The position numbers and the translations under genes were made by a program. 64,000 bases of DNA from Microcebus murinus (Eukaryota; Chordata; Mammalia; Primates; Cheirogaleidae), in NCBI RefSeq assembly GCF_040939455.1, contig NC_134107.1, forward strand, positions 13,579,537 to 13,643,536, in the 5' to 3' direction. The notes below the pieces were generated by a model that saw only the letters and a list, made by a program, of their open reading frames with translations, searched no databases and was not told the origin of the DNA. The first letter of the stretch is position 1; each line of letters opens with the position of its first letter. Positions 1 through 12,802 of the stretch are shown here, piece by piece.

Positions 1-2202
1 AGCACATCAGGTTTTGGGGAGCAGGGTGAGGCAGGCATCTAAGGCTTCCAGCAGCCCCAGCTCCAATGTGAAGGAGCAGAGAAGCAGAGCCAGCCCTGGG
101 GCAGGGTCAGCTATAGCGATCCAAGTCCTGGGGCCAGCAGAGGGCACAGGGTGTAGCAGAGGCGGGACTTCGAGTGACGGGAACCTCAACTATGCGGTGA
201 CTCAGGTTCTGGGCCTTGGGCCCTTCCTTCCCTGCTCAGCCTGATCTTATACTGGACTTGGGGAAGTGTAAGCAGGGAGACTTGGGGAAGTGTAAGCAGA
301 GAAGGGAGGGAAACCCAGGCTGGTATCTCTTTCCCCAGGAAACTGGGGGAAAGGCTGAGGAAGTTGGAAAGGATGGGAGAAAAGCAGATTCCAAGAATGG
401 GGCAAGGACGCTGGTGTTCTGCTCCTCCCTAGTCCCTCCCTCCCTGCTCCCGCCTGGGGAGGGGAGCTGGCAGGGCGTGGGCTGCTCCGTTCATTCCAGC
501 TCCCTCCCTCGGCTCCTGTTTACAACTCTGCCCTCCCAGTCCTCAGCTCATTCCTAGCTCTTCTGTCTTCTCTCTCTCCCTCCCTCCTTCCTTCACAGTC
601 TCCTGCAGTCATGTTTTGCCCCTTCTTTTCCTTAATCTCACGTCTGCATCTCCTATCATCTCATTGCTCCCACTGTATCCCGCACCCACAAAGCGCCTGC
701 CTGCCCTCCTCTCCCTGCCTGGTCAGCCTTTCTTTGCCTTCTTTCCTCCCAGCCCTGTGTCTCTGTTCCCTAAGCAGCTTTAACTTGGGTTCTGCTTGGG
801 CCTGAAGATTTCATTAGGGCTGAGTGTAACGGGAGAATTTCCGGGTATCACGGCTGTCTGAGCTGAGTAATTCAGGAACTCCTTATTTGAAGCTTGAAGT
901 TAAATACAGGCTGGGATTTGAATTGAGCTGGGGAAGGATGGTTTTATTTGGCTTTATATTTTGGGTTAGGGTTAGGGGTTCAGGGCTTGAGAATTACTTA
1001 GGGAAAAATGTTTGGATTCCAGAATCACCCAATAGGTTTACAGTTAGACTGGGGAGGATGACAGATTAGAAAGTGATGAAAGCGGATGGAGTAGGGCCTG
1101 TTTGGCAGGGATGTTAGTCCCTGGGCTGGTGTGTGGGGTGGAGATGGGGTCTGGGAGATCCCAGATGGCACTAAGAAAGGTCATTCCTCTGTTTCTAAGG
1201 ATGCCATGCAAAAGGACACTCAGGGATGGGAGGAGTCTGCTTCTAAAAAGATTGCAAACAGACTGCACACTTCACTTCCTTTCTGGGATCGGAGTTTGAA
1301 AACGAGATTACCCTTTGAGTAGTTGGCCTCTTTTCTTCCCTGTAACATGCTGATTTCAGAAAAGGGGACTGTGGCTGGTGAGAAGGGAGGGGAAGGGGAA
1401 TCCCCTGGCAAGGGGCCTGCCCACAGAGCTCCCCTTTGTGGTTACTATGGAAACAGGCATAATAGGAACAAAACAGAGGCACGTTGCCTGGCAACAGAAG
1501 AGCCCAAGCAAGGTTCATCACACACCACACACCATACGTATCAGGGAACCCCCTCCCAGGAGGGAGTGTCACTTGTGAGGGAAGCTGGGATATCCCAGCG
1601 ATGTCAGTCCTAGAGCTCACCTGGCTTTGCCAGGAGTCGGTAGGACTGTGGTGTGGCTCCCTCGGAAAGGTGGGGGAGTGCCAGGGGCAGAGCCGACCTT
1701 CTTTCTGATAGAAGAGGACAGCCTTTATTTTGACAGAGGAGTCTAAACCTTCAAGAAGTCAGAGGTTTTCTTTGCAACATTAAGACCAAGGGGATTCCTT
1801 ATAACTAAAAAATAGTGTGTGTGTGTGTGTGGGAGGAGTAGCTGTATAAGAGACTTGGTAGGAAGGATACCTTTTAATTTTCTCAAGGCATAGGAGCTCC
1901 AAGGAACTCAAAGGACAAGGTAAAGGGGGATCAGAGCCATTTCCCTCTGCACTGAGTGCCTTGAGAAAGGGATCCCATCTTGCCAAGTCTCTATTACCTC
2001 CTCCTCCTCCACCACCACCACCACAGGGACCCCGCACAGCATTGGACACACAATAAATGTCTGAGCAGCTACAAGAGAGACCCAGGAGAAGGGAAATTGC
2101 TCCCTGGCAGGGGAAGCTGTGACAGCATGGGGTGTGGGAAAGGGCAAGGGTGCTGGGGCCAGTTACACCTGGAGTTCCTTCATTCATTTAAAACATGTTC
2201 GT
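1..2202. other. 5' intergenic flank, no gene recognised
   Basis: I see no coding exon, RNA gene or clear transposon here. Reading frames are short and show no recognisable protein. Two small simple repeats are visible: a (GT)8 run at 1815-1830 and a CTC/ACC triplet tract at about 1997-2025. The sequence is moderately GC-rich and could hold distal AHNAK regulatory elements, but nothing in it proves that. Confidence 0.6.
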
Positions 2203-2513
2203 AAAGCTGGGTGCAGTGGCTCATGCCTGTAATCCTAGCACTCTGGGAGGCTGAGGCGGGAGGATCCTTTGAGGTCAGGAGTTCAAGACCAGCCTGAGCA
2301 AAATCAAGATTCTATCTCTACGAAAATGGAAAAAACTAGCCGGGCATGGTGGTGCACACCTGTAGTCCCAGCTACTCGGGAGGCTGAGGCAGGAGGATCC
2401 CTTGAGCCCAGGAGTTTGAGGTTACTGTGAGCTAGGCTGATACCATGACACTCTAGCCTGGGTGACAGAGCAAGACTCTGTCTCAAGAAAAAAAACCCAA
2501 AACAACAACAAAA
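2203..2513 (+). repeat. Alu element, lemur-type, inserted in an L2-like fragment
   Basis: It begins 'gctgggtgcagtggctca' and ends in an A-rich tail after 'ctgtctcaag'. The right arm carries the 'gctaggctgatacca' form. It is flanked by the target-site duplication aaacatgttc (2191-2200 and about 2514-2524), so the insertion is complete. Confidence 0.9.
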
Positions 2514-2514
2514 A

Positions 2515-2640
2515 AACATGTTCTTGAGTGATTGCTGTGTGCCAGACACTGTTCTAGGCATCTATGACTATGTGCATAGAACGGAGGGAAAAAGTCCCTG
2601 CCCTCATGGGGCTTTGATGCTAGTGGGAGCTTTTACTCTT
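2515..2640 (+). repeat. L2-like fragment split by the Alu
   Basis: The text 'tgctgtgtgccagacactgttctaggcatc' type sequence, followed by 'ccctgccctcatggggctt', matches the usual LINE2 3' region. The piece before the Alu (cattcattta, about 2180-2190) appears to be the same element. Family assignment is from memory of the consensus. Confidence 0.5.
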
Positions 2641-2699
2641 GCTTCTGTGAGTTGTGTGACTTCAGGTAAATCTCCAACCCTCTCTGAGACCATTTCCTG

Positions 2700-5150
2700 A
2701 GTGCCTCCCTCCCAGCAGATGTAAGGACTAAAAGAGCTAATGTCAAATTACCTGCTGTAGGGTCAGACACAATCACTCTTAAGGCAACTCCAGGGGGTTT
2801 GCAGTAGGAGCTACCTCGATGGGGAAAAGGAGAAGAGTTGGCTGAAACTTCTAAAAATGTGCGTCTCCACTTACACTTTTGAAAACTTTTGAAAATATTC
2901 CTCTCCCCTGGGCTGAGGAGGCTGACTTGGGAAAACCCTGCTCGATTCCAGCCTGCAGGATCATGGTTTTCTTAGGGGCCAGGGTTGAGGTTACATCTTT
3001 ACCCTCCTAGCCTGGAAAGACGTAGGAGCCAGTGCCCAGAACTACCTCCCCCCACCCCAGGTAAGCTTGACACCCTTACCCCTCAATGAAGTACCCGGAC
3101 AGTGATCCCTGCTCTGCGGCTGCTCCAAAACCCAGCCTCTTCCTCCTGCCTTCTTCCCTGTTGACCAAAAGGGTGGCCAGAGCAAACAATGCAGCAGATA
3201 AGCTGGCTCTGAGCCTGGGACACTGGCCTCTGCTCTTTTGATCCTGGGGGGCCCACAGAGCCCAGCTGAGGTGAAGGTACAGCATTCACGCCCTTCCCTA
3301 CTCTTCTTCCTTTCCTGCCCTAGCCCACGCCCCCACACGCCCTTTTTGCAGATACCCCGTGCCTTTGTGGCATCTATTACATTATAGCTATCTTTCTGAA
3401 AAATCAACTTCCACTTTAATATGCATGCGGAAAACTTGCTCTTTCAAGGACCGAAAGATGATTCATTTCATAAAGTTAAAAAAAAACCCTTTAGTAAACT
3501 GTTAACAGTGCTTACTTTTGGGGAGAGCGACTGGGGTAGGGGAGGAGGGAGACGTTTACTTTTTATTGCTGTACTCTTCTGTATTGTTTAAATTCTTTGC
3601 CATATGGAGTATTGATTTTATTTAAAAAACAACAGCAGGGATTATCTGGCCTGTGGGATTACGGGCCACTTTATTTTATTAATATCTTATTCTTGGTCTA
3701 TACATAAAAAGCTGAATAAACATTATTTAAAATGAAATAAAAAATTTAAAAAGCTGTTTGTGAAGGACACAATTAGCTCTTGGTTTTTATTTTTTGAAGT
3801 GTTCTAAAGTTTGAAAGTTTGGATTTTTTTGTTTTCCCTGTAAGATAGGCGCTAGGAAAGGGGGCGCTGGACGGAATGGGGGAGGAGTGGTTGCTGGGGA
3901 GTCGGTGTCTATGACTGTGTGCTTGTGATGTGTGCGGTGAGGCTGCCTCGGCCAGCCGGGGTTGAGTCACCATCCAGGTCTGCGTGTGAGAGGGAGAGAG
4001 AGAGGGAGAGAGGGAGAGAGGGAATATGCTGGTGCCCAAGTCTCTGCTCTGTGTGTCTCTGCATGTCTATGCCTGTCGGGGTGTCTACACATGCGTCTCC
4101 ACCTTTCTGTGTCCATTATATGAGTGCCTGCATGTCTGTGGCTCCTTGCGCTGTCTCTTCCCTCCCCCATGGCCTGTACCCTGCGCCGGTAACTGGACCT
4201 GGACACAGCCCCCAGGGCTGGCAGCAGAGTTGGCTGTTGGGTATTTTTAGCCTGTAAACATGTTTGCCATTTCAGAGGATAGGGCCGAGCTGGTCTCAGC
4301 CCCAGCCCACTCATGATCTTGCAGCAAGGAGGGTGCTCCTGTCTCCAGTCACCGCTTCTCCGTTCCCCAGCCCGGGGTCTCCCTTCCCCGACTTTTGGAA
4401 AGGAAGGGAAACCGGCTTGGAGTGGGCAGTCGGTGGCCGCTTAGGAGGGAGAGTAAGAGGACTCATGGGGGAGAAGAGAAAGGGGGTGTGGAAGGGGGGT
4501 GTGTAGCCAGAAGGCCCCTGCACCCCATCATTAGGCGTTTAATAAAATCTCCATGTAGTTAGAAGTGGCTGTGGGAAATGGCTGTAAATTGGGAAACTCG
4601 GCGTCCTGCAAGTGGGGAGGTGGGGAGGGGCTGGAGAGGGGCGCCGGGGAGGAATGGCAAGGCGGAGGAAAAGCCGGAGCTCCGGCCTCTGCGGGGCGGG
4701 AGTCTGGAGCGGAAGGTGGGCGGCCGGTCGGCTCCTCCGAGGGCCTGACTCCCGCGGCGCGTGCGGCGCTGGTGACCCTGACTCCTGGGGGTGGGGCGAG
4801 CATCTCCAAGCCGGTTCTGTGGCGGGAGGGGTGGAGGGGCCCCCAGAAGAGGGAAGGCGAGAAATGGGCGCGGCTGCACGGAGCTTGGGAACCAAATGAG
4901 GAGGCTGGGGCCTGGGATTTGAAGTGTAGTTGCCTATGTCGAGCGAAAACTCCAATGTCCGCGTCGGGCTGGAGGTCGTGGCCGAATCACTTAAGCCCCA
5001 AGCAGCTTTCTGAGTTGCTTGGCCCTTCCTGCAAAATGGGCTGATTCGCAGTTCCAGCTGTGAGCCCCAGGGAGCTTCCAGGAGTTTCTCGCCGGTGAAG
5101 CCACCCATTGCACATAGTGGGGGGTAGATCCAGGCCTGGGATAGAACAGG
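2700..5150. other. Proximal 5' flank of AHNAK
   Basis: No gene is seen. There is a GA-rich simple repeat at about 3985-4022. AT-rich sequence at 3400-3790 may be an old, unidentified repeat. GC content and CpG density rise from about 4640 toward the AHNAK promoter. Confidence 0.5.
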
Positions 5151-5329
5151 GGGCAATGGACCGTGGGGAGGAGGGAAGGCGGCGTCCCCTTGTCCCCACG
5201 CCCCGCTGCGGCCCATCCCCCAGCAGACCACCCCCGGTCCCTCTAGTGTCGGCCCCGCTCGCCCGTCCCAGCCCCGCTCGGGCCCCGCCCGGCCCCGCCC
5301 TCTCCCCACAGCTCGGGGCAGACCCGCCC

Positions 5330-5520
5330 GCCCGAGCCGGAGTTACAAGAGCCGCCTCCGTGCGCGGGGGCCCGGCCACTCGGAGCAGCTCTGCCGCGGG
5401 GACTGCACTGCCCGCCCTGCCGGACCCGCCCCGATCGGGGCTCGCCGCCGCCAGCAGCCGCAGCACCGCAGCCTCCGGCCCCGCGCCGACTATGGCTGTG
5501 CCCTGGGGCTGAGCGCGCAG
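5330..5520 (+). other. AHNAK: AHNAK exon 1, 5'UTR (5' end approximate)
   Basis: GC-rich sequence ends at a good donor, gcgcag|gtaggg (5520/5521). The distance from here to the poly(A) signal, about 31.5 kb, agrees with the human long-form gene as I remember it. The 3' boundary is well supported by the donor; the 5' end is an estimate. The exon holds a small upstream ORF at 5492-5512. Confidence 0.65.
5492..5512 (+). CDS. Upstream ORF of six codons in AHNAK exon 1 (MAVPWG)
   Basis: An ATG at 5492 lies in a strong initiation context (A at -3, G at +4) and is followed after six codons by TGA. It lies wholly inside exon 1, 8 bases before the donor. It would be the first start codon a scanning ribosome meets if transcription begins upstream of 5492. 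No further ATG occurs in exon 2. If translated, it would dampen or tune initiation at the AHNAK start codon. Translation is inferred, not shown. Confidence 0.5.
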   Translation: MAVPWG

Positions 5521-6683
5521 GTAGGGGTGCCAGGCGCACCGTGGCGCAGTCGGGGGGCCGGGGTACGGAGAACGTGTCCGGGGACGTGGGTTATGGGGTT
5601 TGGGCGAGGCTCGTTGTTGTGTCACTGCGAAAATTCAAATAGTTTGGAGGAAACTGGGTTGCCCAGGGCCTCCCGGGACGCGACTTGTCGCTCCCTGGGA
5701 GTGGAACGCTGCCTCTGGAGTTGGGGCGCAAGTTTGGCAAAGTTGGAAAATCGCTCTGAAGTGCGCTTTGCTCTGCTCGGTATTTCTCTCGAGGGCGGAT
5801 TGTTGGCCCTACTGCACAGCAGGGGTCGCGATCCTGGCCTGGAGGCCCCCGTCCCACCCCTCTCTCTCTCCATGGGGCGGTGGCTCAGGGGCTGCTCCGT
5901 TTGTATTCCCTGTTTACTGGAGAAGTTTGAGATCGCCGCCGCGACCCCCCGCCCTCACAGCCCCGCGCCGCGCGCCCCTCCGCTGCCCTTCCCTGCTCCC
6001 CGCCCCTCCGCCCCTAACTTCGGGTCCGGTGTCCTCCCGGCCCCACCCTGTTCTGTACCACCAGCCTCTCCCTTTCTCGCTCCTTGCGGTCCCCTCGGCC
6101 CCCCTTCAGCGGCCCCGCCCTAGTCTTGCCCCTCGGTGTTCCTGGCTCCAGAAAACTCCCTTCTTCCTCCGGGGCGGCGGAGCCTGGAGTTTGCTGCGCG
6201 CCGCCCAGCGGGATGGGTGTGCAGCGGGGGGACATAATTAGGGAGATTCCTGCGCTGGGGTGGGCGGGGAGGAGGGGGCAGTTCTGCTGCCCTGCCCTGG
6301 GGACCGCCCCTTCCCCTCCAGAAGCGGCGCTTCCCCCCCGCCCCACTCCCAAACCCGTTCGGGCGGGATGGCCCCCGCCCCAGCGCCTGGCTCGGCGCCA
6401 GTAGCCTGAGGAATGTGGTGGTTGGAGCCGGTGACTAATTCAAACCAGAACTCAGGGAGGAGTGGTGAGGGGCAAAGGGGAGGGGCAGGGGGCTGTGCGT
6501 GGGAGGTGGGGGCAGGAGCGGAGCTTGGCGTGGGAGGGGGGCTTAGCCGCACTGGCCAGAACCCTCCACTCGAGCGGTGCGCGCCAGGAGAGGGGGCCGG
6601 GGTCGAGGTCCTGCCGTGGGGTTGGAAAGGCAGCGTGCTTAGGGTGTGCGCAGAGAACCCTGTTATGTAAGGGTTTCCCATGC

Positions 6684-6684
<1 letters not shown>

Positions 6685-6735
<51 letters not shown>

Positions 6736-6743
6736 TGTGTGTG
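6685..6743. repeat. (GT)n microsatellite
   Basis: Twenty-five uninterrupted GT units (6685-6734) are followed by one interruption and four further units. A run of this length is likely polymorphic. It lies in intron 1, about 1.2 kb past exon 1. Confidence 0.97.
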
Positions 6744-9700
6744 CGCGACCGCCTGGCTAACCCGTGGCAGGGCTCACGCCCGGGTGTGGGGGCGCTGACC
6801 ACGAGCGACTCATGAGGCCCAAGCAGGGCTGGCTGTACCCCTTGCGTGTTGTATCCCTTGCACGGAGGGGAGCAGAGGGGACAGTTTGGGGAATCTCACA
6901 GCTCTGGCTGAGCACCGACATCCAGGTGGGGGACAACCAGGTGGGGGCCACTCTGGCACCTCTGCACAATGAGACCACAGAGGAGTGTGTGCATTGCATG
7001 TGCCCCCTCTTCACAGGGTGTGGTCCTGGCTGTGGTCAGGGTGGCAGCGAGGTGCTCCTAGGGAGCTGCAGGGGCTGCTGAGAGCCTGTGGAGCAGATTG
7101 GTGGAAAGGCAGTGTGAAAGCCCTCCATGGCCATGAGGTCCTTAGAGAATGACCCTGAGTTTCCAGAGGAAAAATGACCCAGATATCTACCTCTGTGTCC
7201 CCAACACAGCTCTGGGCTCCCAATAATTGGTTCTGAAGCTGTCTTCCTCATTAAAATTCAGCCTCTGATTGCAGGGACCCAGTTTACCGCGTGCCTTCCT
7301 AGAGCAGCCTGGTGCATGGTAGGCGTTGGGCTGGTTTTGTGGGATACAGTGATGCAGTGGGGGGCTGTAGTGTGAGGGAAGGAGAGAGAGATTGACGCTG
7401 GCTTGGAAGGCATGTAAGGGCCTCTGCACCTATCCCGGGTGTGAGATAGGGGAGTAGAGCTCGCTTTCATCCTCACTCCTGCAAGGGAAATCCCAGGGGC
7501 TGGGTGTGGCACTCACTTCCTTTCAGAAGCTGAATGGGGAAGCTTCCTTCCCCTCCTGCGCTTAGGGACTACAGGGCTGCACATGGTAGGTAGAGGGTGC
7601 CAAGTGGGGACTACATGGCAGCCCCCGGGTTGCTCGAGCCCTGAGCTGTGGGGTGAGTGACAGAGGGGGAGAGAGGAGAGGGCGCATGGTCTGGGGGCAG
7701 GTAGGAGATGGGGTGGAGAGTATCTGAACCCCTCTCTAAAGACTTTGTCCCTAAGAGGTTGGGCACAGGAACATTAGTCAGAGAACAAGGACACATGGAA
7801 GCCACAGCAGTTGCGCAGGCTGATATGAAGGCCCACAGCAGCGATTCAGGGGTCCCAGTCTGGGCAACTCCTTGAGGAGCTGACCCTCAGAGCTTAGAAC
7901 TCCTGCCAGCCAGCCGTGGTTGAGGGCATGGGGCCCCAGGGTGGGACGTGAGAGAGAGTGAACCATGGGAGGGAGAAGGCTGGCATCAGCCAAGGGCAGG
8001 GAGTGGGTTGGGGGTCCCTGGGAGACCCTGTGTAGGCGTGCCCGGGCACCACCAGGCTAGATTCTTTTGCTCAACTTGGAGTTGGCTGGTGGGCCCTGGC
8101 AGAGCGTGTTGCCCTGCGCCTGGAGCTGGTTTGAGGGATTGGTGCAAAGCCATGGGGGTGGAGGGGCCTGTGGGGCTCTGGGGTGTGGTCACTACCTTCT
8201 TCAGAACTTGGGAACCGCCTGGGGACAGACAGAGAGGCAGACTGGGAGAGCTAGTCTGACTGTGATGAAAACTTTGCTGGCTCTCTCCCTGGCCACTCCC
8301 GGATGCCCTGGAGTTTCTCTCCCTGGAGCTGGGCTGACCACGTGCTGTGCGCACTTCGGTTTGAGGAAGGGAGGTGTGCTGCCGAAAGGGTTTAGAATGT
8401 GCCATTTCATTTGGGCGGTGACAGTGGCAGGTGTCTAGGGCCTTCCTCACCCTCTTTGCCACCCACGGGCTTCATCCAGGCTCTGAGGGAGATGGCATTT
8501 CCCTGGGCTCAGACCATCTGGCTGGACTCCTGAGCAGGAGCAGTTTCCTCCAAGCCTGGTGTGCCCAAGGGAATGTGCGGCAGGGGAGTGGGCTACAGGA
8601 GGGCTCTGCAGGAGTGTGTGTGTGCTTTGATGAAGCTCCTCTTCCTCCCTGCTGGCCTCAGTGCCCACCAGGGCTATGGCTGGGCTGAAGCCAGCAGCTT
8701 GGGTCCCTCACTGTTAGCATAGCATGAGCCGTTCTATTGTGGCCTTGGACCCCTGTGACTGCCCATATCACAGCCTCCATGTCTCTGAGCACAGCGTGTG
8801 TCTTTGCCTGTGAGAGGGCATCCTGCTGGCTGTGCATTCGGGTCCTCCCCTCGTGGCAGGCCTGGATGTGTCCCCTCTGCCTGCTGCAATGTGGGGCTTG
8901 GAGGGCAGGGGTGGCAATGACATTCTGCTCTGGTGGTGGAGGTTTCACGCAGGCATCCAGGGGCTGTAGGTAAGAAGTGAAGTAAGTTTCTCTGTCCTAA
9001 ACAGGTCTGGGTCCTGGAATTTGTGCCCAGAGTCCCCTTGGGACGTTGAGGACAGCCCTGGGGGTGCAGGACCCAACTGAGCGAGGCCGAGCAAGGCGCT
9101 GCATGGCCTGTCAGGGAGGGGCATCCTGCCAGGTCCCCAGGGGCCGGAGCGGAGGTTCTGGGGAAAGGGGAAGTGCCTGGAGCTGGTCCCAGCTATGTCT
9201 ACGTGTCCTGGCCTGGGGGGCGGCTCTTTGGCGGCAGAGCCTCAGCGGCCTGGCCCGCGCCCCTGCACTAGCGTCGCCTGACCGCTGGGGGGGGAGCGAG
9301 CTGCACCCTCCCCGAGAGGCCGGCCGTGGGTGGGGCAGTCGGCAGCTCCCAAGCTGTAATCTACCCCACAGGGCAGGACAGGGTGTTCTTCTTCACTCCC
9401 CCTCCCCCACTGTAAAACGCCACCCTCGGAGTTGGTGTCCTGGAAAAAGCCCACTCCCAGGGGTCCTGGTAAACGCCCACTCTTCCTTGCCTTTATGTCT
9501 AGGTTTGGGGGCTTATGCTGGAGAATGGTAATGCTGTCCCCACTCCCTTGTCACAAGGTAGGCGGAGGGTCTCTGTTGGCCAGGGAGGGAAGAGGGAATC
9601 TCTCCCTGCTGGAAAGGAGAACTTGGAGCTTGAGGCTTGAGAGCTTGCTGGGAGCCTGGGAGTGTGGTAGGAGGATGTGCGTGGCCAGGGTGGAGAGAGG

Positions 9701-10380
9701 TGGACAAAGGGTCAGAGCCAAGCCAGGAGCAGCCGCTGGCTATGGTCGGCGTGTGGGGACTGGCCCGGAGTCAACTTGCAGAAACCCCCGCATGATGGTG
9801 AAGGGTCAGGGGAAGGGTCTAATGGGGAGGGGAGAGCTGGAGTGACAAAGCTGTAAAATCTTCCTCCTGATGAGAATTGTGGGCTGGGCCAGCACCTTCC
9901 TCCCCGAAGGGCAGGTATTGGAAGCAAGACTGGCAGGTGCACACACAGTCACACGCTTGGGGACACGGGCACCAGGTGAACAGGGCCTCCATGACAGGTG
10001 TCTATTGTGAGCTGGTAAGAGCTGGCTGGGGCTGCGGGCTTCTCTGGGCTGTGTAGAGTGGAGAATGGGGCTGAGGGTCTCCGTGTGCCCGAGGCGCATG
10101 TGTGTCCTTGTGTGCCTTTCTCTGAATGAGCCTCCAGTGCCCCAGTTGCTCATGTCTTGCAACGCGTTCGTCTAATTCTCCCTGGTAATTCCGTCCCCTG
10201 CCAACAGCTCCTCCTACGTAAGTTGAAAGTGCTCTGTTGGGGTGTGCTGCCAGAATCAGCCGGGTGGGTTTGTGAAAGTTCTTCATGCCCACTTAGACTC
10301 CTCAGATCGCTGTGCACTTCTACTATGCCCATTAAAATAGGGCGTTTGTTTTTCTCTCTTTCGTTCTTTCTGTATTTTTT

Positions 10381-10707
<327 letters not shown>

Positions 10708-10724
10708 TTCTTTCTGTATTTTTT

Positions 10725-11010
10725 CTTGAGACAGAGTCTTGCTCTGTTGCCCCGGCTAGCGTGCAGTGGCGTCATCCTAGTGTACCGCAACCTCAAGCTC
10801 CTGGGCTCAAGCAGTCTTCCTGCCTCAGCCTCCCGAGTAGCTGGGAATACGGGCACGTGCCACCATGCCCGGCTAATTTTTCTATTTTTTTGTAGAGACA
10901 GGGTCTCACTCTTGCTCAGGCTGGTCTCAAACTCCTGGCCTCAAGCTATCCTCCCGCCTCGGCCTCCCAGAGTGCTAAGATTACAGGCGTGAGCCACCAC
11001 GCCTGGCCCA
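10725..11010 (-). repeat. Alu, antisense, older member of the nested pair
   Basis: The body runs from 'ttgagacagagtcttgctct' to 'ccaccacgcctggccc'. Its A-rich tail extends left of the younger Alu (about 10356-10380). The outer duplication tttgtttttct is seen at 10345-10355 and 11011-11021, which dates it before the inner insertion. Confidence 0.88.
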
Positions 11011-11574
11011 TTTGTTTTTCTAAACAGAAGTCAGGCAGGGTCCATTTGGAGGCTCAGGCCCTGGGAGGGATGCCACCCCTGTGTTTCCCCTTGTTCCTCT
11101 GGGATGAGGGTCCACCTGGCATGGCTGTTCCCCTCTCCCAGAGAGTGGAAATGCTTGCCTTGCCCTGCCAGTGCCTGCCTGCCTCTAGAGTCTAGAGTGA
11201 GAAGGGGCTGGTTCTCTTGTCCCCAACCTGTTGGGGCCCAGGAGAATCTAGGAGTGAGCTGGGTTCTGCGTAGCTCAGGATTCTGACCCCTGGGGACCCA
11301 GCCTCAATAAGCCCCAGAACCAAAAGGCCCCTGAAACATAGGGCTCCAGGATGCCTGTGACCCTGCCCACTTGGGGTTTGGTGTCTACGAGCTGGGCCAG
11401 GACGAGGCTGCACTATGGGGAAGGGGGTCTGGAGGCTCTCTCCCTCTGCCTGTGGGTGTGTCCCTCCAACTCTCACTCCCCCGCAGTGTATCTCCCGTGT
11501 GCATCTTTCTCTGTGGTTTCTCGCGTGTCTCATCCTGCGTGTGTATTTACTTGTGCCTTTGTCCTCTACCTGAT

Positions 11575-11775
11575 AAAGAGTGTTGGCTTTGGAGTCAGAG
11601 GTTCCTGGGCTTGCATTTCAACCCTGTCTCCTACTTGGTCAAGTTGTCTTACCGCTGGGGCCTATTTCCACATCTTTAAAATAAAGTTATTAATTCTTAT
11701 CCTGTAGTATCCTTTGGGGATGGAATAGATCCCAGGCATGGAATGCGGCCAGCACAGTCCCTGGCACACAGAATT
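11575..11775 (+). repeat. MIR fragment
   Basis: The order 'agagtgttggctttggagtcagag', then a cluster like 'cctatttccacatctttaaaat', then 'agcacagtccctggcacaca' follows the MIR consensus as I know it. Confidence 0.6.
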
Positions 11776-12802
11776 CTTTCTCTCAACTTTGTGCATGCAG
11801 GGTGGTTTCTTTCAGTGCGGAGCTTTGTCTTCCTCTTTCTCTGCTGGTGAGTGTTTATGGGAGTGTATCACTCTTCTGGGTGTGTCTCTCTTTGAATAGC
11901 CAACCCTTGCTCCTGGTTGTGAGTGTGGAGGTCTCTAACTCTGGGCGTGAGTCATTTAGTTCTCGAGTTTGGCCTGTGTGCATGGTGGGTTGGTTGGCAC
12001 ACGCGCACAGCACCGTGCTGCGTGGAAGTTTCACTGTCATTGGTGCCCTCCCCGGTGTGGGTAGGGGTGCTTCTCTGTCCGTTGCAGGGTCACTCCCTGT
12101 GTCCAGCCTGTGCCGGTGGATGCACAATTGTGTGCTCCTCTGATGTGTATCTTGTCTTCCGTTTTGGTGCATTCAGGCACTGAGGCCCCTGGAGTGTCTC
12201 TCAGGGAGTGTATCAGTTCCTGTCATCTTGACACCGATGCTGGCTGCAGGGCTGTTTTTAGCCGCTGCAGCAGTTAACCTGGGCCCCTCCCTGGCTGTCT
12301 TCATACTGCCTCTCCGGAGGAGGGGGCTCCATTCCCAGCAGGCAGTGGGGGGAGGATGCTCCTCCGGAACTCACCCCTGGCAGAGGCCATTGCCCGGTTC
12401 CAGGACTCTGCTTTCTGGATTTCTCCTGGATCTGCTTGGCATCGCCGTCAGTCCACGGTGGTGGGCATGGCAGAGCCCCGCTGCTCGTCACGTCTTCTTT
12501 GCAGTTTTGCAGGGATAAGATGGCCTGTTCTTCTCTCGCTGCTTTGGGTCTGAACTACAGTCTGTCCCTCTGTCTTGGATATGCGTCCCTCTCAGCTTTG
12601 CAGCCGGAGTGGCCTCACCACCTCACTCCTTTTCTGACCTCCAGGCAGCCGTCTGTCTTAGGGGATCTGCTTCCTGTCACAAGGGAGATGGGGAGCCAGT
12701 GTCAGGTGGACCTCTGGGCTGGAGATAGCTGACCCGGGCTCTAGGGCTGCAGTGCTCTCCCATTCTCACCTCTCTGGGCCTCAGTGCCCCGTTTGTAAAT
12801 AA

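Larger units (their letters stand above)
5160..6400 (+). promoter_or_regulatory. AHNAK: CpG-island promoter of AHNAK
   Basis: CpG dinucleotides are dense from about 5160 to 5560 and again from 5930 to 6380, with a weaker shoulder at 4640-4780. Tandem GC boxes (ccccgccc, about 5283-5290 and 5293-5300) sit just before the expected start of exon 1. No TATA box is seen at a fitting distance. This is the usual architecture of a broadly expressed gene. The exact start site cannot be read from sequence alone; about 5330-5350 is my estimate. Confidence 0.7.
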
